The notes under the pieces are model-generated. The model was not told the DNA's origin, did no database searches, and worked only from the letters and a program-made list of their open reading frames with translations. Of a stretch of DNA of 64,000 bases, positions 1 through 9,439 are shown in pieces. The DNA lies in assembly GCA_027475525.1 (NCBI GenBank), contig JAMWFC010000132.1:295074-359073 (forward strand). Direction: 5' to 3'. Position numbers and translations under genes: made by a program. This stretch comes from Macrolepiota albuminosa (lineage: Eukaryota > Basidiomycota > Agaricomycetes > Agaricales > Agaricaceae). How positions within the stretch are numbered: the first letter of the stretch is position 1; every line of letters begins with the position of its first letter.

Positions 1-315
1 AGAGGCGTTGCATGAATCGCTTGTGAAGATCAACTATAGTACGCGTTAGATGATGAAGCGGGGTATCGAGTTGACGTTGAGCCGAAGGATTTGCGAAGAG
101 AGAACACATACTCGCTGATCAGTGAGCCACATCTTTCCTAGAGCCTTGAGCTTCCTGCTTCCTCCAGATCCCCCCGCAGTATCGTTGCCTGTGGGTGTTG
201 AATCGGGTATTATCAGTGAGAGATCTACTCCTGTGTCAACGGTAGTAATAGTCATCTCGTCTGGAAGGGGGACCGGTGAACGGTTTTGGCTAAGCATCGT
301 CCAGTTGAGCGCCAT
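1..315 (-). CDS. WBP2-like GRAM/PH-domain protein, 5' end only
   Basis: The start codon is at 315-313 and the protein begins MALNWTMLSQNRSPVPLP. This resembles the N-terminus of fungal proteins related to WW-domain-binding protein 2, which have a GRAM/PH-like fold and are thought to act at membranes or as co-regulators. Exon 1 (315-112) ends after a WLTDQR motif at a GTATGT donor. A 78-bp phase-0 intron (111-34) ends in TATAG. Exon 2 resumes with LIFTSDSCNAS and runs off the left edge of the window. The splice restores the continuous WLTDQRLIF string expected in this family, which supports the model. Only about 79 residues are visible, so the rest of the domain and any C-terminal proline motifs cannot be judged. 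Family assignment is from memory of the conserved N-terminus. Confidence 0.7.
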
Positions 316-407
316 GGTGGCTTAGTGGTAGGTGTCCTTGGCGCATCAGGACCATCCATCACTACCGCTTTAATGAATAGAGGTTGGGTGCGAGGGTTGT
401 CTAGCAT

Positions 408-491
408 GGCTACCTGGCGCAATGGTAGCGCGTTTGGCTTCGATTGCTAAATGGCACCAAAAGGTTGCAGGTTCGAGTCCTGCGGTGGTCA
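408..491 (+). tRNA. tRNA-Arg (anticodon TCG) with 12-nt intron
   Basis: A cloverleaf can be drawn. The acceptor is GGCTACC paired with GGTGGTC, the D stem GCGC/GCGC, the anticodon stem TTTGG/CCAAA and the T stem GCAGG/CCTGC with loop TTCGAGT. The region between the anticodon-stem arms is 19 nt. This gives a 7-nt loop (C-T-TCG-A...A) if a 12-nt intron lies at the canonical 37/38 position. Mature length is 72 nt including the discriminator A at 491. The intron reads differently here (ctaaatggc) from the other copies, whereas the mature part is identical. Confidence 0.8.
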
Positions 492-1164
492 TGAGGAATC
501 TCAGTTGTGATAGTTTTACTTTGTTCGAAGTTTTCCAAGCTTTCCATTGAGTAATATATCTTCTAAGACTTTCTGGACAATATCAAACACAACAAACTGT
601 GTGACAGCATTTTTCAGACTTCCGCAATCAGTTTATTTGCTCAAAAACACTCGGAATATATGCGCCGGACAAGGCGTGGAAAGCAGCGTGCAGTTTTTTA
701 GTGGGTATGGGTACGAGACGCCCCCCGGGCAGTAAAAGATGATAAAGCCTGGGAGGGAAGGTACCTAGTCCCACACGATGTGCCTAAGAGCATTTTTCTT
801 CAGAGAGGCTGATTTCCCCCCTCCCCTCCGCTACAAAGCGGACACACTAAGTTCTTTACAATGCTCCATGCGAGAAAAGAACACTCGGAATAGGCAGTAT
901 TACACTTGATAATGATATTTCAAAGAGCACATTTTGTATTTTATTAGATTTGTGACCAAAACCTTGGCTATCTCGTAAAAATGGAATATTAAATGAAAAA
1001 TCGCAGAATCGAAAGCCCTTAAGAGCTGAACATGACGCTGATGGGAGATCTATTACCATCTCCTAAGACCAAAGACATGGCTCTCAAGATGTTCTGGAAA
1101 GTGCATTGATTGAACGATAGTAGTATCTGTCCATTAAAAACACACTTCCATGAATGCTGGCTAC
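492..1164. other. Intergenic stretch without recognised gene
   Basis: This stretch lies between the tRNA and the 3' end of the GST gene. Short open frames exist on both strands, but none has recognisable motifs or plausible splice structure. I see no repeats. Confidence 0.5.
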
Positions 1165-2281
1165 TCAGGGAAGACTACGACCAGTATTAATAGCATTTGC
1201 AACTTGACTAGTATTTGGGCGATTGAATGCATAGCTATTCTCCCAAATCAGCATCCTAACAAGGGCAAGAAAAAAACTGTACCGTTCATAACTATCAATA
1301 TACAGCTCTTCGGTACTGCACGTCGCCTTGAATGCCGGATGCCCAAACAACCTCTCTAAATATGCTTCCAGCCTTGGTTCGGAAGGTAACTCGAATCCAC
1401 GATAGTGTTTCAATACGTTGCTCGCTCTGAACAACCCTATTATCATCATCAGGCCTCTGCTGAGTATGACACTATGTAAGTACTCACAAGGGCCTGCCAT
1501 GACATCTGCCCAACCCAACTGCCCACCCTCAATCCACAGACCAAGACCCCTCCTCACTGCCTCCGCCTCTCCCTCACCCAGATACCCAGCACCGGAGAGA
1601 ACCTCGTGCTCTGCACGCTCGAAGGAAGAAACGAGAGTAGCAATGGCAGTGTGGAGTTCAACTGCAGATTCGACTTGTGAGGCAGGGGATTGGGACTGGA
1701 GGAAGCGGTAGAAGGAGGGGACGAGATGGCGGTTGGTATGATCTGCTTGAAGGCGAACTAGGGCACGAGCATCTGTGTGTATGTCAGTAATTCATTCAAG
1801 TCGAAGCTGACGAAAAATATACAGGGATCAACCGGGGAAGGGAGAAGACTACGTCCTGTCTTTGTGCTTGCGAGACTGGTGACGTCATGTCATCATCGAT
1901 GTGGAAGAAACGGAGAGAAACGCACTCCTCGAGATACTCCATGATGACCGTGCTCTCATTCAATGCTCTCGGTGGGTTATAGTTGTGCAGTTTCAATGCT
2001 GGAACAAGGCCTTTAGGCGAAACTTGGAGCAGTTCCTGAGGTTTCTTGTAAGGGTCGACTTCGTCTGTGCATCTAGTCATTAATCCAAAGGTCGCGTAGG
2101 ATTCCGAATTATTGGAGACGAACAGTACTAGATCGATGATTGAATCAAAGTGAATGTATCAATAGAGGACGCTGTACGGAATTCCAAAGAACTCAAGCGC
2201 AACCCACACGCGTTGCACAAACGGACAGAAACAGCTGCCAAAGAGTGTTATGTCTTCTGGTGCTTGGTGCTGCTTGACTGT
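1165..2281 (-). CDS. Glutathione S-transferase, Ure2/omega-like
   Basis: Cytosolic GST, inferred from a thioredoxin-fold start with LFGSCFCPFVQRVW (a CPF active-site cysteine, as in omega/Ure2-like enzymes), then EVDPYKKPQELL, SPKGLVPAL and ESTVIMEYLE. The C-terminal helical domain has GWADVMAGPWLFRASNVLKH and ends NTSQVANAINTGRSLP. Exons on the minus strand are about 2281-2178, 2072-1926, 1866-1823, 1772-1488, 1436-1283 and 1234-1165. The introns are 105, 59, 50, 51 and 48 bp, all GT-AG, and every junction keeps the frame (for example YLE|D-TKTGRSLLP, VDP|Y-ARALVR and MAGP|W-LFRAS). Stop TGA is at 1167-1165. The initiating ATG was not resolved; it probably lies in a short exon upstream of 2281. 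The gene appears intact. It probably conjugates or reduces glutathione-linked xenobiotics; the substrate is unknown. Confidence 0.85.
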
Positions 2282-4099
2282 CTCCAATGCGAGTCCTGTG
2301 CATTGGTTGTGATAATGTTTTCCTGTATCGATGGACACGTTGTTGCAAAAGAAGAGATTGTGTGGGAGTTCAAGCGATTAATGATGTCATTGTTGCGTTG
2401 GCCCATTTCTGTAAGCCCTCGCAGGTTAACAACAGCCATATACTGGTCAAAATATTCCTAAATGTGAACGAAACAGTTAATTGACATCAGGTCAGTAGTT
2501 CGTGCGTTAACCCAGTCAAAACATGTTTCGGTATCCTCCTACCGTATTACATGAGGAAATCGCGAAAACTTCGATTCAGCGTTGACAGACCTTGATAGGC
2601 TGTTAAGGAACAGGTCATTTTCTGCCTTTTCGGGGCATCCCATCCCCTTTCTTCTTCAGAACGTGTTGCTCAATTTCCGCTTTGAAAAGCTTCCGTCCAC
2701 CGTAACAAGTTGGGGACATGGCTTCTGGGTGTCATCATAGAGATTGTCGCGTCTGATTGCGAAAGATAGATGAGCAAATATCCGGTATATAAAGGGTCCC
2801 TGAGTACTCGAGTACATGCATGTACTAGCTTCAAGAGTTTTCGTTATGTTACACGTGACTTGATCGAGCCAGTCGGCGCACTCGACCTGTGTCAAGGTTG
2901 TAAGTGAACTATTTGTTTGGGTACCGGTATTATCTCGGCGTGGCTTTGTTTACTGCGTGTCCTGAACTTTCCTCTTGGTCTTCCTTCATGTCTTCAAAAG
3001 ACATCCTCCATATATCGCAGCTTTGTGTCAAAGAAAGGCACCTGTTTACAATGTTGGACTGATTAACTCTTCAGCCACAATGGTGGATTGACCTCTGTAG
3101 GAATACGTTGTCCGAGTCGAATTCATTGCATAACAAACAGCTTGATCCTGTTGAATATGGCATGGGATTTAAAAGAGGCGAGACGAACAAATTCGTTGGC
3201 TCTAAAGCAAATAAATTAACTTGTAAGGTTACTTTACCACTCTACTACCCATTTTCAACCATACGAGCGCTTTATATAGTACAAAAGGATATGGCCAAAG
3301 CTTTCGATAATAAGAAGTGACGCTTGTCCCTGAGGAAGAACATCCTTTGATGGGATAATCGTTATTCTTGTTCTCCAGATCAAAGGAAAAGGTATATTCC
3401 GGTAAGCGATTTTTTGTGCTCCTTGGTACGCTCTTCTGACATTCGTCTCAGCCAGAGAAAGGTCTTCGTGTAACAAGATCTGGTCGCACTCTCTAAACAT
3501 ACAATCTCTTTCGGGTTGAGTCTTTTCCTATCTATACTATCGATGGGACACTTACTCAGAGTGGTATTACACGTGTCTGGTCATCTATCGCAGCAAACCG
3601 AGTTCATGCCCTTGAGCCGCTCTTCGGGCCCAGCCTCACTGGGTTGGCGAATCTAGGGAACAGGTTTGTCTTTATTTATCTCCACAGCATACGCGCCCAT
3701 GCGCCCACCTCACAGTTGCTACATTGCCTCAGCGCTACAAGCCCTCTTCTCATTCTCCAGGCGTGGTATGACCCCTTCCCGGCGAGAAGACCCCACGATG
3801 ACAACTACGACCATGCGCTGATGTGCCCTGAACACCTCCCCGCATTGTGCATCGAGTGTCAGCTGCACAAGATGGCAAGCAGGCTGCTGAGCGGACAGTA
3901 TGCGGTTCCGAGGAGCCAAAACATGTTGAGCATAACAAAGGTTTGTGTTCGAGCCAACAGTGTATGTACAAAACCCTTTTCTTGTATTGCACACTAGTAC
4001 GCCAATACAATGCAATACAATACACGTATCCACGGGTGCTTCCAGAGCCACAAAGAAACGAACGAACGAAGAAACAAACGAGTGGCCGGCTATATATTC
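2282..4099. other. Long stretch with no confident gene
   Basis: About 1.8 kb between the GST gene and the scrambled transmembrane-protein region. It contains short open frames (for example minus strand 3500-3255, beginning MFRECDQILLHEDL), but I recognise no family and could not build a spliced model. It also contains the distal, poorly conserved tail of the transmembrane pseudogene below 4100. Confidence 0.4.
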
Positions 4100-4574
4100 G
4101 ATACAAAACCCTGTGGACGGTAATACAGCTGTCCCTCCTGCCTGTGTCCCTGTGACGGAGACGAATATAAGTTCGAATGCGAGTTGCACCGCTGTGTCCT
4201 GTGGATAAAAATGTGCCTGGGCATAATCGGCGTATACCTGCGCCTGCTGCGAGTGCGCATACGCAGCGGCAGGAGTGTACGCGTCGTAGTCGTAACCATG
4301 TGCATACCCCGGCGTCATTCCGATACCAACGCCATGGCCAACTCCCTCATGCCATACGCCTCAGTGGACATTGGAGGCTGCGCAAAAGTACCGTGACTGC
4401 TCGAGTTGCTATAGACACCGCCGGGCCCGTCGTAGCCGTCGTAGCCGTCATGCGTATCCAGGAAGGGGGCGCAGAGGTGTTGGCTGCTTCAAGGGTGGCC
4501 TCGTTGACTTGGCGGTCAAAATGGCTTGACGTCGTCAGCGGATGATGAATGTGACGAGAAAACTGGAGAGCGAC
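4100..4574 (-). pseudogene. C-terminal part of a single-pass membrane protein, frameshifted (copy C)
   Basis: Read on the minus strand, this holds the end of a transmembrane segment (FLVTFIIRRR), a juxtamembrane stretch FDRQVNEATLEAANTSAP, and a Gly/Tyr-rich tail (HDGYDGYDGPGG, GTFAQPPMSTEAYGM, MTPGYAHGYDYDAY). These pieces lie in three different frames, separated by one-base shifts near a run of five C (about 4465) and near 4330. The arrangement resembles fungal single-pass proteins with a short cytosolic Tyr/Gly/Pro-rich tail, such as SKG6/Mid2-like proteins. The extracellular half is missing. About 90 bp at 4470-4560 is nearly identical to 4941-5030. Probably a broken gene. Confidence 0.5.
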
Positions 4575-4938
4575 TTGATGAGCACAGGTGATACGTATTC
4601 GCCTGCGCCGATTGCACCGACATTCGATACGGTGATCGTACCCCCACGACAAGGCATATCTGCTGGAGTGAGTCCACATGGTACCTGTCGTCCTCTATGT
4701 GCGAAGGCCTGTATGGAGGAGGCAAGAATGTGTATGGAGTGTGTATCGGCCTGTACGAGGGTCGTGTAAAGACCTGTTGGCGTCGACAAGGCAACGTTGA
4801 TGTCTGCGAGATTGAACTTGCGGACGACCTTAACGTGTTGCCCCAAACGTGGCACTAGAATGGAAATAGGCACGTCGAATGGTATCAGGGCGCCTAAAGA
4901 GGCGCAACAGCAGTCTCGTTATCACCCTCGACTCCACG
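4575..4938 (-). pseudogene. Fragment of a lipoamide acyltransferase (E2) gene, internally deleted
   Basis: On the minus strand this reads, in order, an Arg-rich mitochondrial-presequence-like stretch (RRPDTIRRAYFHSSAT), KFNLADI (start of an E2 lipoyl domain, normally KFNLADIGEGI), and then directly NVALSTPTGL. This is followed by RRGRQ-like residues and GGTITVSNVGAIGAGEY from the catalytic domain. The lipoyl domain, hinge, E1/E3-binding region and most of the catalytic domain are absent, and there is a one-base shift after the presequence. The 3' edge runs straight into the transmembrane exon copy C (SPVLIK-SLSSFLVTF). This is therefore a chimeric relic rather than a working enzyme. The branched-chain (DBT) type is my best guess from the GTITVSNVGAIG block. 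Confidence 0.6.
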
Positions 4939-4940
4939 TG

Positions 4941-5092
4941 TGGCGCAGAGGTGTTGGCGGCTTCAAGGGTGGCCTCGTTGACTTGGCGGTCAAAATGGCT
5001 TGATGTCGTCGGCGGATAACAAATGTGACGAGAAAGATGAGGAGAGCAAGACCGACGATGGTGTTTTGGAACAACCTGTTGTGAGGTCAGTG
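4941..5092 (-). pseudogene. Transmembrane exon copy B
   Basis: The minus strand reads FQNTIVGLALLIFLVTFVIRRR (hydrophobic segment then basic stop-transfer residues), preceded by an acceptor-like CACAACAG. The part from 4941 to about 5030 is nearly identical to 4470-4560, including the same frame break before DRQVNEATLEAANTSAP. It lies immediately upstream (minus sense) of the E2 fragment. Confidence 0.5.
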
Positions 5093-5149
5093 AGTTAGTT
5101 GGCTGTGCAACAATTCAAGTCAGAAGCCAAACATGGCTTACACAGATTG

Positions 5150-5242
5150 AACGTCACGAGGAAGATGAGAAGGACGAGACCAGCAACGCCAACCGCGGTA
5201 AATGTGCCTGCGACGGCACCGGTGTTTTGAAAGAACCTATTG
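5150..5242 (-). pseudogene. Transmembrane exon copy A
   Basis: The minus strand reads FFQNTGAVAGTFTAVGVAG followed by LVLLIFLVTFNL and a GTAAG donor-like sequence, preceded by CGACAATAG. It is homologous to copy B but about 30 bp longer in the glycine/alanine part. Copies A, B and C lie in tandem on the same strand. No extracellular-domain exons are found upstream, so the parent gene is truncated here. Confidence 0.5.
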
Positions 5243-5451
5243 TCGGGTCAGTGAGTAGTAATTTGATATTTATGAAGATAAGATTAGATCTTGCAACCTC
5301 AATTTAAAATATATTTTTTATTTATTTTAAAAACTAGTTAGCATGGGAAAGTGACCGGATGGGGAAAGAAGGTGATGCGCCGTCAAGGGGATCGTGTGCG
5401 ACCATAACTTGACTTGTTGAATTTTGTGCACCTTCCTTCCTTCAACCAGCT
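5243..5451. other. AT-rich spacer
   Basis: Contains a very AT-rich run around 5300-5335. It separates the membrane-protein relics from the older antisense retrotransposon gene. An LTR of the older element would be expected here, but none is recognisable. Confidence 0.5.
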
Positions 5452-5751
5452 ATGTCGTTCCCCTCTAAGAGCCAGCCCCACACCCCTGGGCCTTCCGCAC
5501 CCTGTCGCCGCCGTATGGCTAGCTTGCTGCCCCCCTCTCTACCCCCACGCGTCGCCCAACCTGCCACCCCCCAAAAACTTCCCTCGGGCAAGGTCGTGCG
5601 TGCTGCTGCCAAGGACCTCGCTGTGGAGTTGCCTACCCACACCTGGTGTCAGGCCAACGTGCCGGTGCGTCCATTCCTGTATCTGCGTTTCCCCACTTAC
5701 CCTCTGCCAGTGTGACTATTGTGCCCGAAAGGGCCAGACATGCATGTTTCC
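5452..5751 (+). pseudogene. Older chromovirus antisense gene, 5' part (interrupted)
   Basis: ATG at 5452. Exon 1 (5452-5664) is Pro/Ala-rich and ends LPTHTWCQANVP at a GTGCGT donor. A 46-bp phase-0 intron (5665-5710) ends TGCCAG. Exon 2 starts CDYCARKGQTCMF, the first half of a six-cysteine cluster, and is cut at 5751 by the insertion of the younger retrotransposon. Reading resumes in frame at 17346 after one copy of the TTTCC target duplication is removed. It is the homologue of the antisense gene carried by the inserted element itself (14245-16468). The plus orientation means it is antisense to the older element, whose chromodomain lies on the minus strand at 19567-19715. Confidence 0.7.
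5747..5751. repeat. Target-site duplication TTTCC (left copy)
   Basis: TTTCC directly precedes the 5' LTR and recurs at 17341-17345 directly after the 3' LTR. Confidence 0.85.
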
Positions 5752-6495
5752 TGTCACGACCCCTCCCCTCCGGGCCCACCCCGGGACACCCCCGGAACAC
5801 CATCCAGGACCCTCCCTCCGACCCCACAGGACACGCCCCGCCATCACGACCGCCGACACCGCCATCATGCGCATCAAGGACCGCCATCAGCCGCCACCAG
5901 CCCCGATCAACGACCGGATCACGCGGCCCATTTCCGGCTATCACGCATCACGCATCACAGCTCCCTCCGCGCCAATTGATCGCGCGCCCCACACGCGCAA
6001 TCCCAGTATACAGCCCCTGCCGCTACTCAATGACCCCCGGAGCCCATCCCAGACACCCCGGAACCCCGAGACCGGGTCCCGTAGTACTTATAGCGTAGTT
6101 CCTTGTTGTATTCGCCAGTCTTGATATTGCATAACTGTTACTTTGGATATTGCGTGCCCCTTGCTTGACTGGTACGCCTTGTTTGGTACGCTTTGACTGG
6201 CACGCCTTAGTATTCGCGTGCTCTAAGCTTTGGTACGCACTTCGCGACTCTTAAGTTACTAACTTGGTCTCGTCTTAGAACCTCCGGTTCACGACTCGAC
6301 CCCCTCTCGAACTTCCCCGTTACCCACCCACCCAAAACCCCCGGACCAAGTCCCCTCTCCTGGGATTTCCCTGTCCACGTCTTGAACCCCGGAGTCCTAG
6401 CCCCGGAGTTCCAGACACCCGAGTATCCGTAGATCAAGTCCGCATCGTAAGGGCGTCGCTTTCCCGGAAAGCCCCCGATTCAGCGGAACCTGACA
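5752..6495 (+). repeat. 5' LTR (744 bp)
   Basis: Starts TGTCACGACC and ends GGAACCTGACA. It is almost identical to 16597-17340; visible differences include one in CCATCC(A/G)GGACC, one in TATCAC(G/A)CATC and two near CGCGC(A/G)ATCCC(A/G). Confidence 0.95.
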
Positions 6496-6647
6496 TAATA
6501 TCAAGACTCTCTCCTTACACCGTTCTTGATGGCTACGTATACTCACACTTACTACCCCACCGGGTACCAGACCGACCCTTACGGACGCCCGGTACCCGAC
6601 CACTACTCCGCGCAGACCCCCCGCCCCGTCTACCCACCTCTCCCGTA

Positions 6648-6801
6648 CGAACCTCCATACCTCCACCGCCACTGGGCCCCCGACCCGTCCCTCTACGACC
6701 TGGGGCCCTCAGCCAGCTGGGCCCCGAACCTCCATACCTCCACCGCCACTGGGCCCCCGACCCGTCCCTCTACGACCTGGGGCCCTCAGCCAGCTGGGCC
6801 C
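6648..6801. repeat. 77-bp tandem duplication in gag
   Basis: Two identical adjacent 77-bp copies. It shifts the gag frame by +2; probable assembly artefact. Confidence 0.9.
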
Positions 6802-6809
6802 CTCTGCCC

Positions 6810-6963
6810 AATTTAGCCATGGCGCGACCCGTGGAGGTCCCCTCGTACCGGAGCATCCCCGGGGGCCTGCCGGAGACCCCACCTGTAATTTAGCCATGGC
6901 GCGACCCGTGGAGGTCCCCTCGTACCGGAGCATCCCCAGGGGCCTGCCGGAGACCCCACCTGT
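6810..6963. repeat. 77-bp tandem duplication in gag
   Basis: Two adjacent 77-bp copies with one mismatch (CCCCGGGGG versus CCCCAGGGG). Probable assembly artefact. Confidence 0.9.
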
Positions 6964-7078
6964 ACTCAGTGGACCTCGCCCGATTTCCCCCAGCGAGGGC
7001 CCCTTTGCACCCACCCCCTACTACGGTTACCAGCGCCCCGTCCCCCAACCCCGAGAACCCCGAGGACCCCCCTACCCC

Positions 7079-7232
7079 GACTACCCCCTTCGTCATTACC
7101 CGGCCGCCGCCCCACCCGCTCGAACCCCTCCCTCGCCAATGGGACGACGACGCCTGACTACCCCCTTCGTCATTACCCGGCCGCCGCCCCACCCGCTCGA
7201 ACCCCTCCCTCGCCAATGGGACGACGACGCCT
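7079..7232. repeat. 77-bp tandem duplication in gag
   Basis: Two identical adjacent 77-bp copies. Together with the two preceding duplications it restores the net gag frame. Confidence 0.9.
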
Positions 7233-8086
7233 TGAGGAGTATGAACGGCAACGGGACAAGGTACTCCGCTCCCTCAGGATCTTGCCAGAGAACTTCGCAC
7301 AACGGACAAGGACGCTGCTCGTGGAATTCGGACACGACGACTTCGAAGGCACTCCGGAGGAATGGGCTCACTGCCTGGTCGAATTCGGGGATCGCCTCAC
7401 GCGGGGAGAACTCCCGGAGCAAACCATGGTAAAGTATAGGCGCAATACGATCCTCCGGGAAGAATTACAGCAGCTGCTCGACGAAGTCCACGCGTCCCCC
7501 TCCCCTCGGCCCCTCAACGACCCCGCGGACCCAGGTCGCTCGATTCACATTCGACGGGAACCCCCGGAACCGGCCCCAGCAGTCCCGGCAGCCCCCACGG
7601 TCCCCACTCCGGAGCAACGACAACGGGAAGAACGGCAGAACGCCTCAGCCATATTACGGTCCCTCAACCTGGCTGGAGGCCTCTTCGATCAGCCCGCGGC
7701 CCGCACGGTAGGCTTGTCAACTCGCCGCAGGGCTAACTCCGTCCCTAGTACCTTCGAGACCTGGAGACAGCCTCAAAGACCCCTGGAACCCCTCCTGCGA
7801 ACAGACAACGCCCGACCCCTGGCCCCGGCGAACCCCGGTAGACCCCGCGCAGACACCCCTAGCACGGACGACACGCTGTGCTACATTGACGAGCTTACGC
7901 GTGGCAACAATGAACTGCGTCCCACGCCCGCGCCCGTCCCGGTACCGCCCCCTACGTCAGTCCCGGTCCCTCTGGAACGCAGCTTCCGCCGCGATCCGCC
8001 ACCCCACTTCGACCTACAAAACCCCCCGCGACCCCCGATACAAGCACGACCCTCCCAGGTTGAACGTCCCCCGCGCAACCCAGTAC

Positions 8087-8240
8087 CCGACCCAGCACCC
8101 AACCCCCCTCCGCCCGACCCGACACCGCCGAACCCTCCCCGACCACCTCCGCCACCCCCAGCCCCGACCCAGCACCCGACCCCCCTCCGCCTGACCCGAC
8201 ACCGCCGAACCCTCCCCAACCACCTCCGCCACCCCCAGCC
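8087..8240. repeat. Imperfect 77-bp duplication in the Pro-rich gag linker
   Basis: The period is again 77 bp, but with several mismatches in a CCG-rich stretch. Collapsing it brings the N-terminal gag frame into register with the capsid frame at 8655. Either a genuine repeat or a join between non-identical overlaps. Confidence 0.7.
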
Positions 8241-9439
8241 AAACCTCGAGGACGACCCCCAGGCCCTCCACCCCCGCCACTCCCTGCGTGGAGACCTGGG
8301 CCCCCTCCTGGCAGGAACGAACCCCCTTGGGACAACGGGCCTCCCGGGCGTGGACCCTCAGGTGAGCCATCCGGAGGAGGACCTCCCGGCGGGTGGGGTC
8401 CTGCCCTTGGTGCTTTTCCTCCTCAAGGAGGGGGGGGTAATCATTACTACTATTATTACAATGCTGGCCCCCCTCCCCGTAACGCTGCCGGACCGGACGA
8501 CGCTCGCGACGCCCTCGCCCGCGAAGGACGACTGGACATCCAAAAGCCCAACGCTTTCACGGGCCGGGACCCCCGAAAATGGCGTACCTTCCTCACTCAG
8601 TGTCTCAATACATTCCAGGCAAAGCCGCTCACGTTTCAGGTTGACAGCTCCCAGGTGGCCTTTGCCGCGTCGTACCTCCAGGGGATCGCCTTCGATCACT
8701 ACACGGCCCTCATCCAGTTCGACCCCAACAACCCGGCACTTGCTCGCTGGCAGGCCTTCGTCGACGAGTTCTCCGGGAAGTTCGGAATCTACGACACCGT
8801 GGCCAAGGCCGAGGACAACCTCTTCAATCTCCGGATGCGCTCGGAAGAACGCTTCACCACCTTTATCGTACGTTTTGAGAAGGAAGCTTACGAAACAGGT
8901 TGGAACTACAGCGCCCTCCGGTACGCTCTCCGCCGCGCCCTACCACAACGCATCAAGGACGTCCTCTGACTCGCCCCGAAACAACCCTCCTACAACGGAT
9001 ACAAGGCCCTCGTCATGCAGATCGACCAACGCTACTGGGAAGACCGCAGCGAGTATTCGAATTCCCGACCCCCCTGGCCCTCCGGCGAAGCCCTCAACCC
9101 CCAAGGTCGAAACCCCGGTCCCCCCGCGTTCCCTGGCGGCCGACCCCCGGTGAGTCGCGGCCCGCCCAATGCTAACCCCGGCAGCGGCACCCGCCCCCAG
9201 GCCCAGCTCAACGCCGCCGTGGCCGCCCAAGACCCGGGCGACGCGCCAAGCCCCGAGGAACCCCCGGGAGACCCCGAAGACTTCGACTTCGACGACGAAT
9301 GGGACGAGGAGGCCCTCCGAGCCAACCGGCTTCAAAAGAAGGGACGACCCTGGATCGAAGTCCCGACGGATGTGCAGGAACGACGGAGAAGGGAGGGTGT
9401 CTGCATACTCTGTGGTGAGAAAGATCATTTCATCTCCGA

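Noticed and set aside
313..410. tRNA-like start GCCATGG with TTAGTGGTA
   Set aside because: The D-loop-like string is present, but there is no GGTTCGA-type T loop and it overlaps the start of the WBP2-like gene.
3255..3500. 81-codon minus-strand frame MFRECDQILLHEDL...
   Set aside because: Plausible composition, but no family recognised and no partner exons found.
6496..6515. tRNA primer-binding site after the 5' LTR
   Set aside because: The sequence TAATATCAAGACTCTC does not begin with TGG and matches no tRNA 3' end that I recognise.
7881..8370. Gly-rich minus-strand frames of 100-127 codons
   Set aside because: Reverse of the Pro-rich gag linker in very GC-rich DNA; low complexity and no motifs.
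7216..9153. A 645-codon open frame
   Set aside because: It follows the gag frame only to about 8100, then runs out of frame through GC-rich DNA; the capsid is in another frame.
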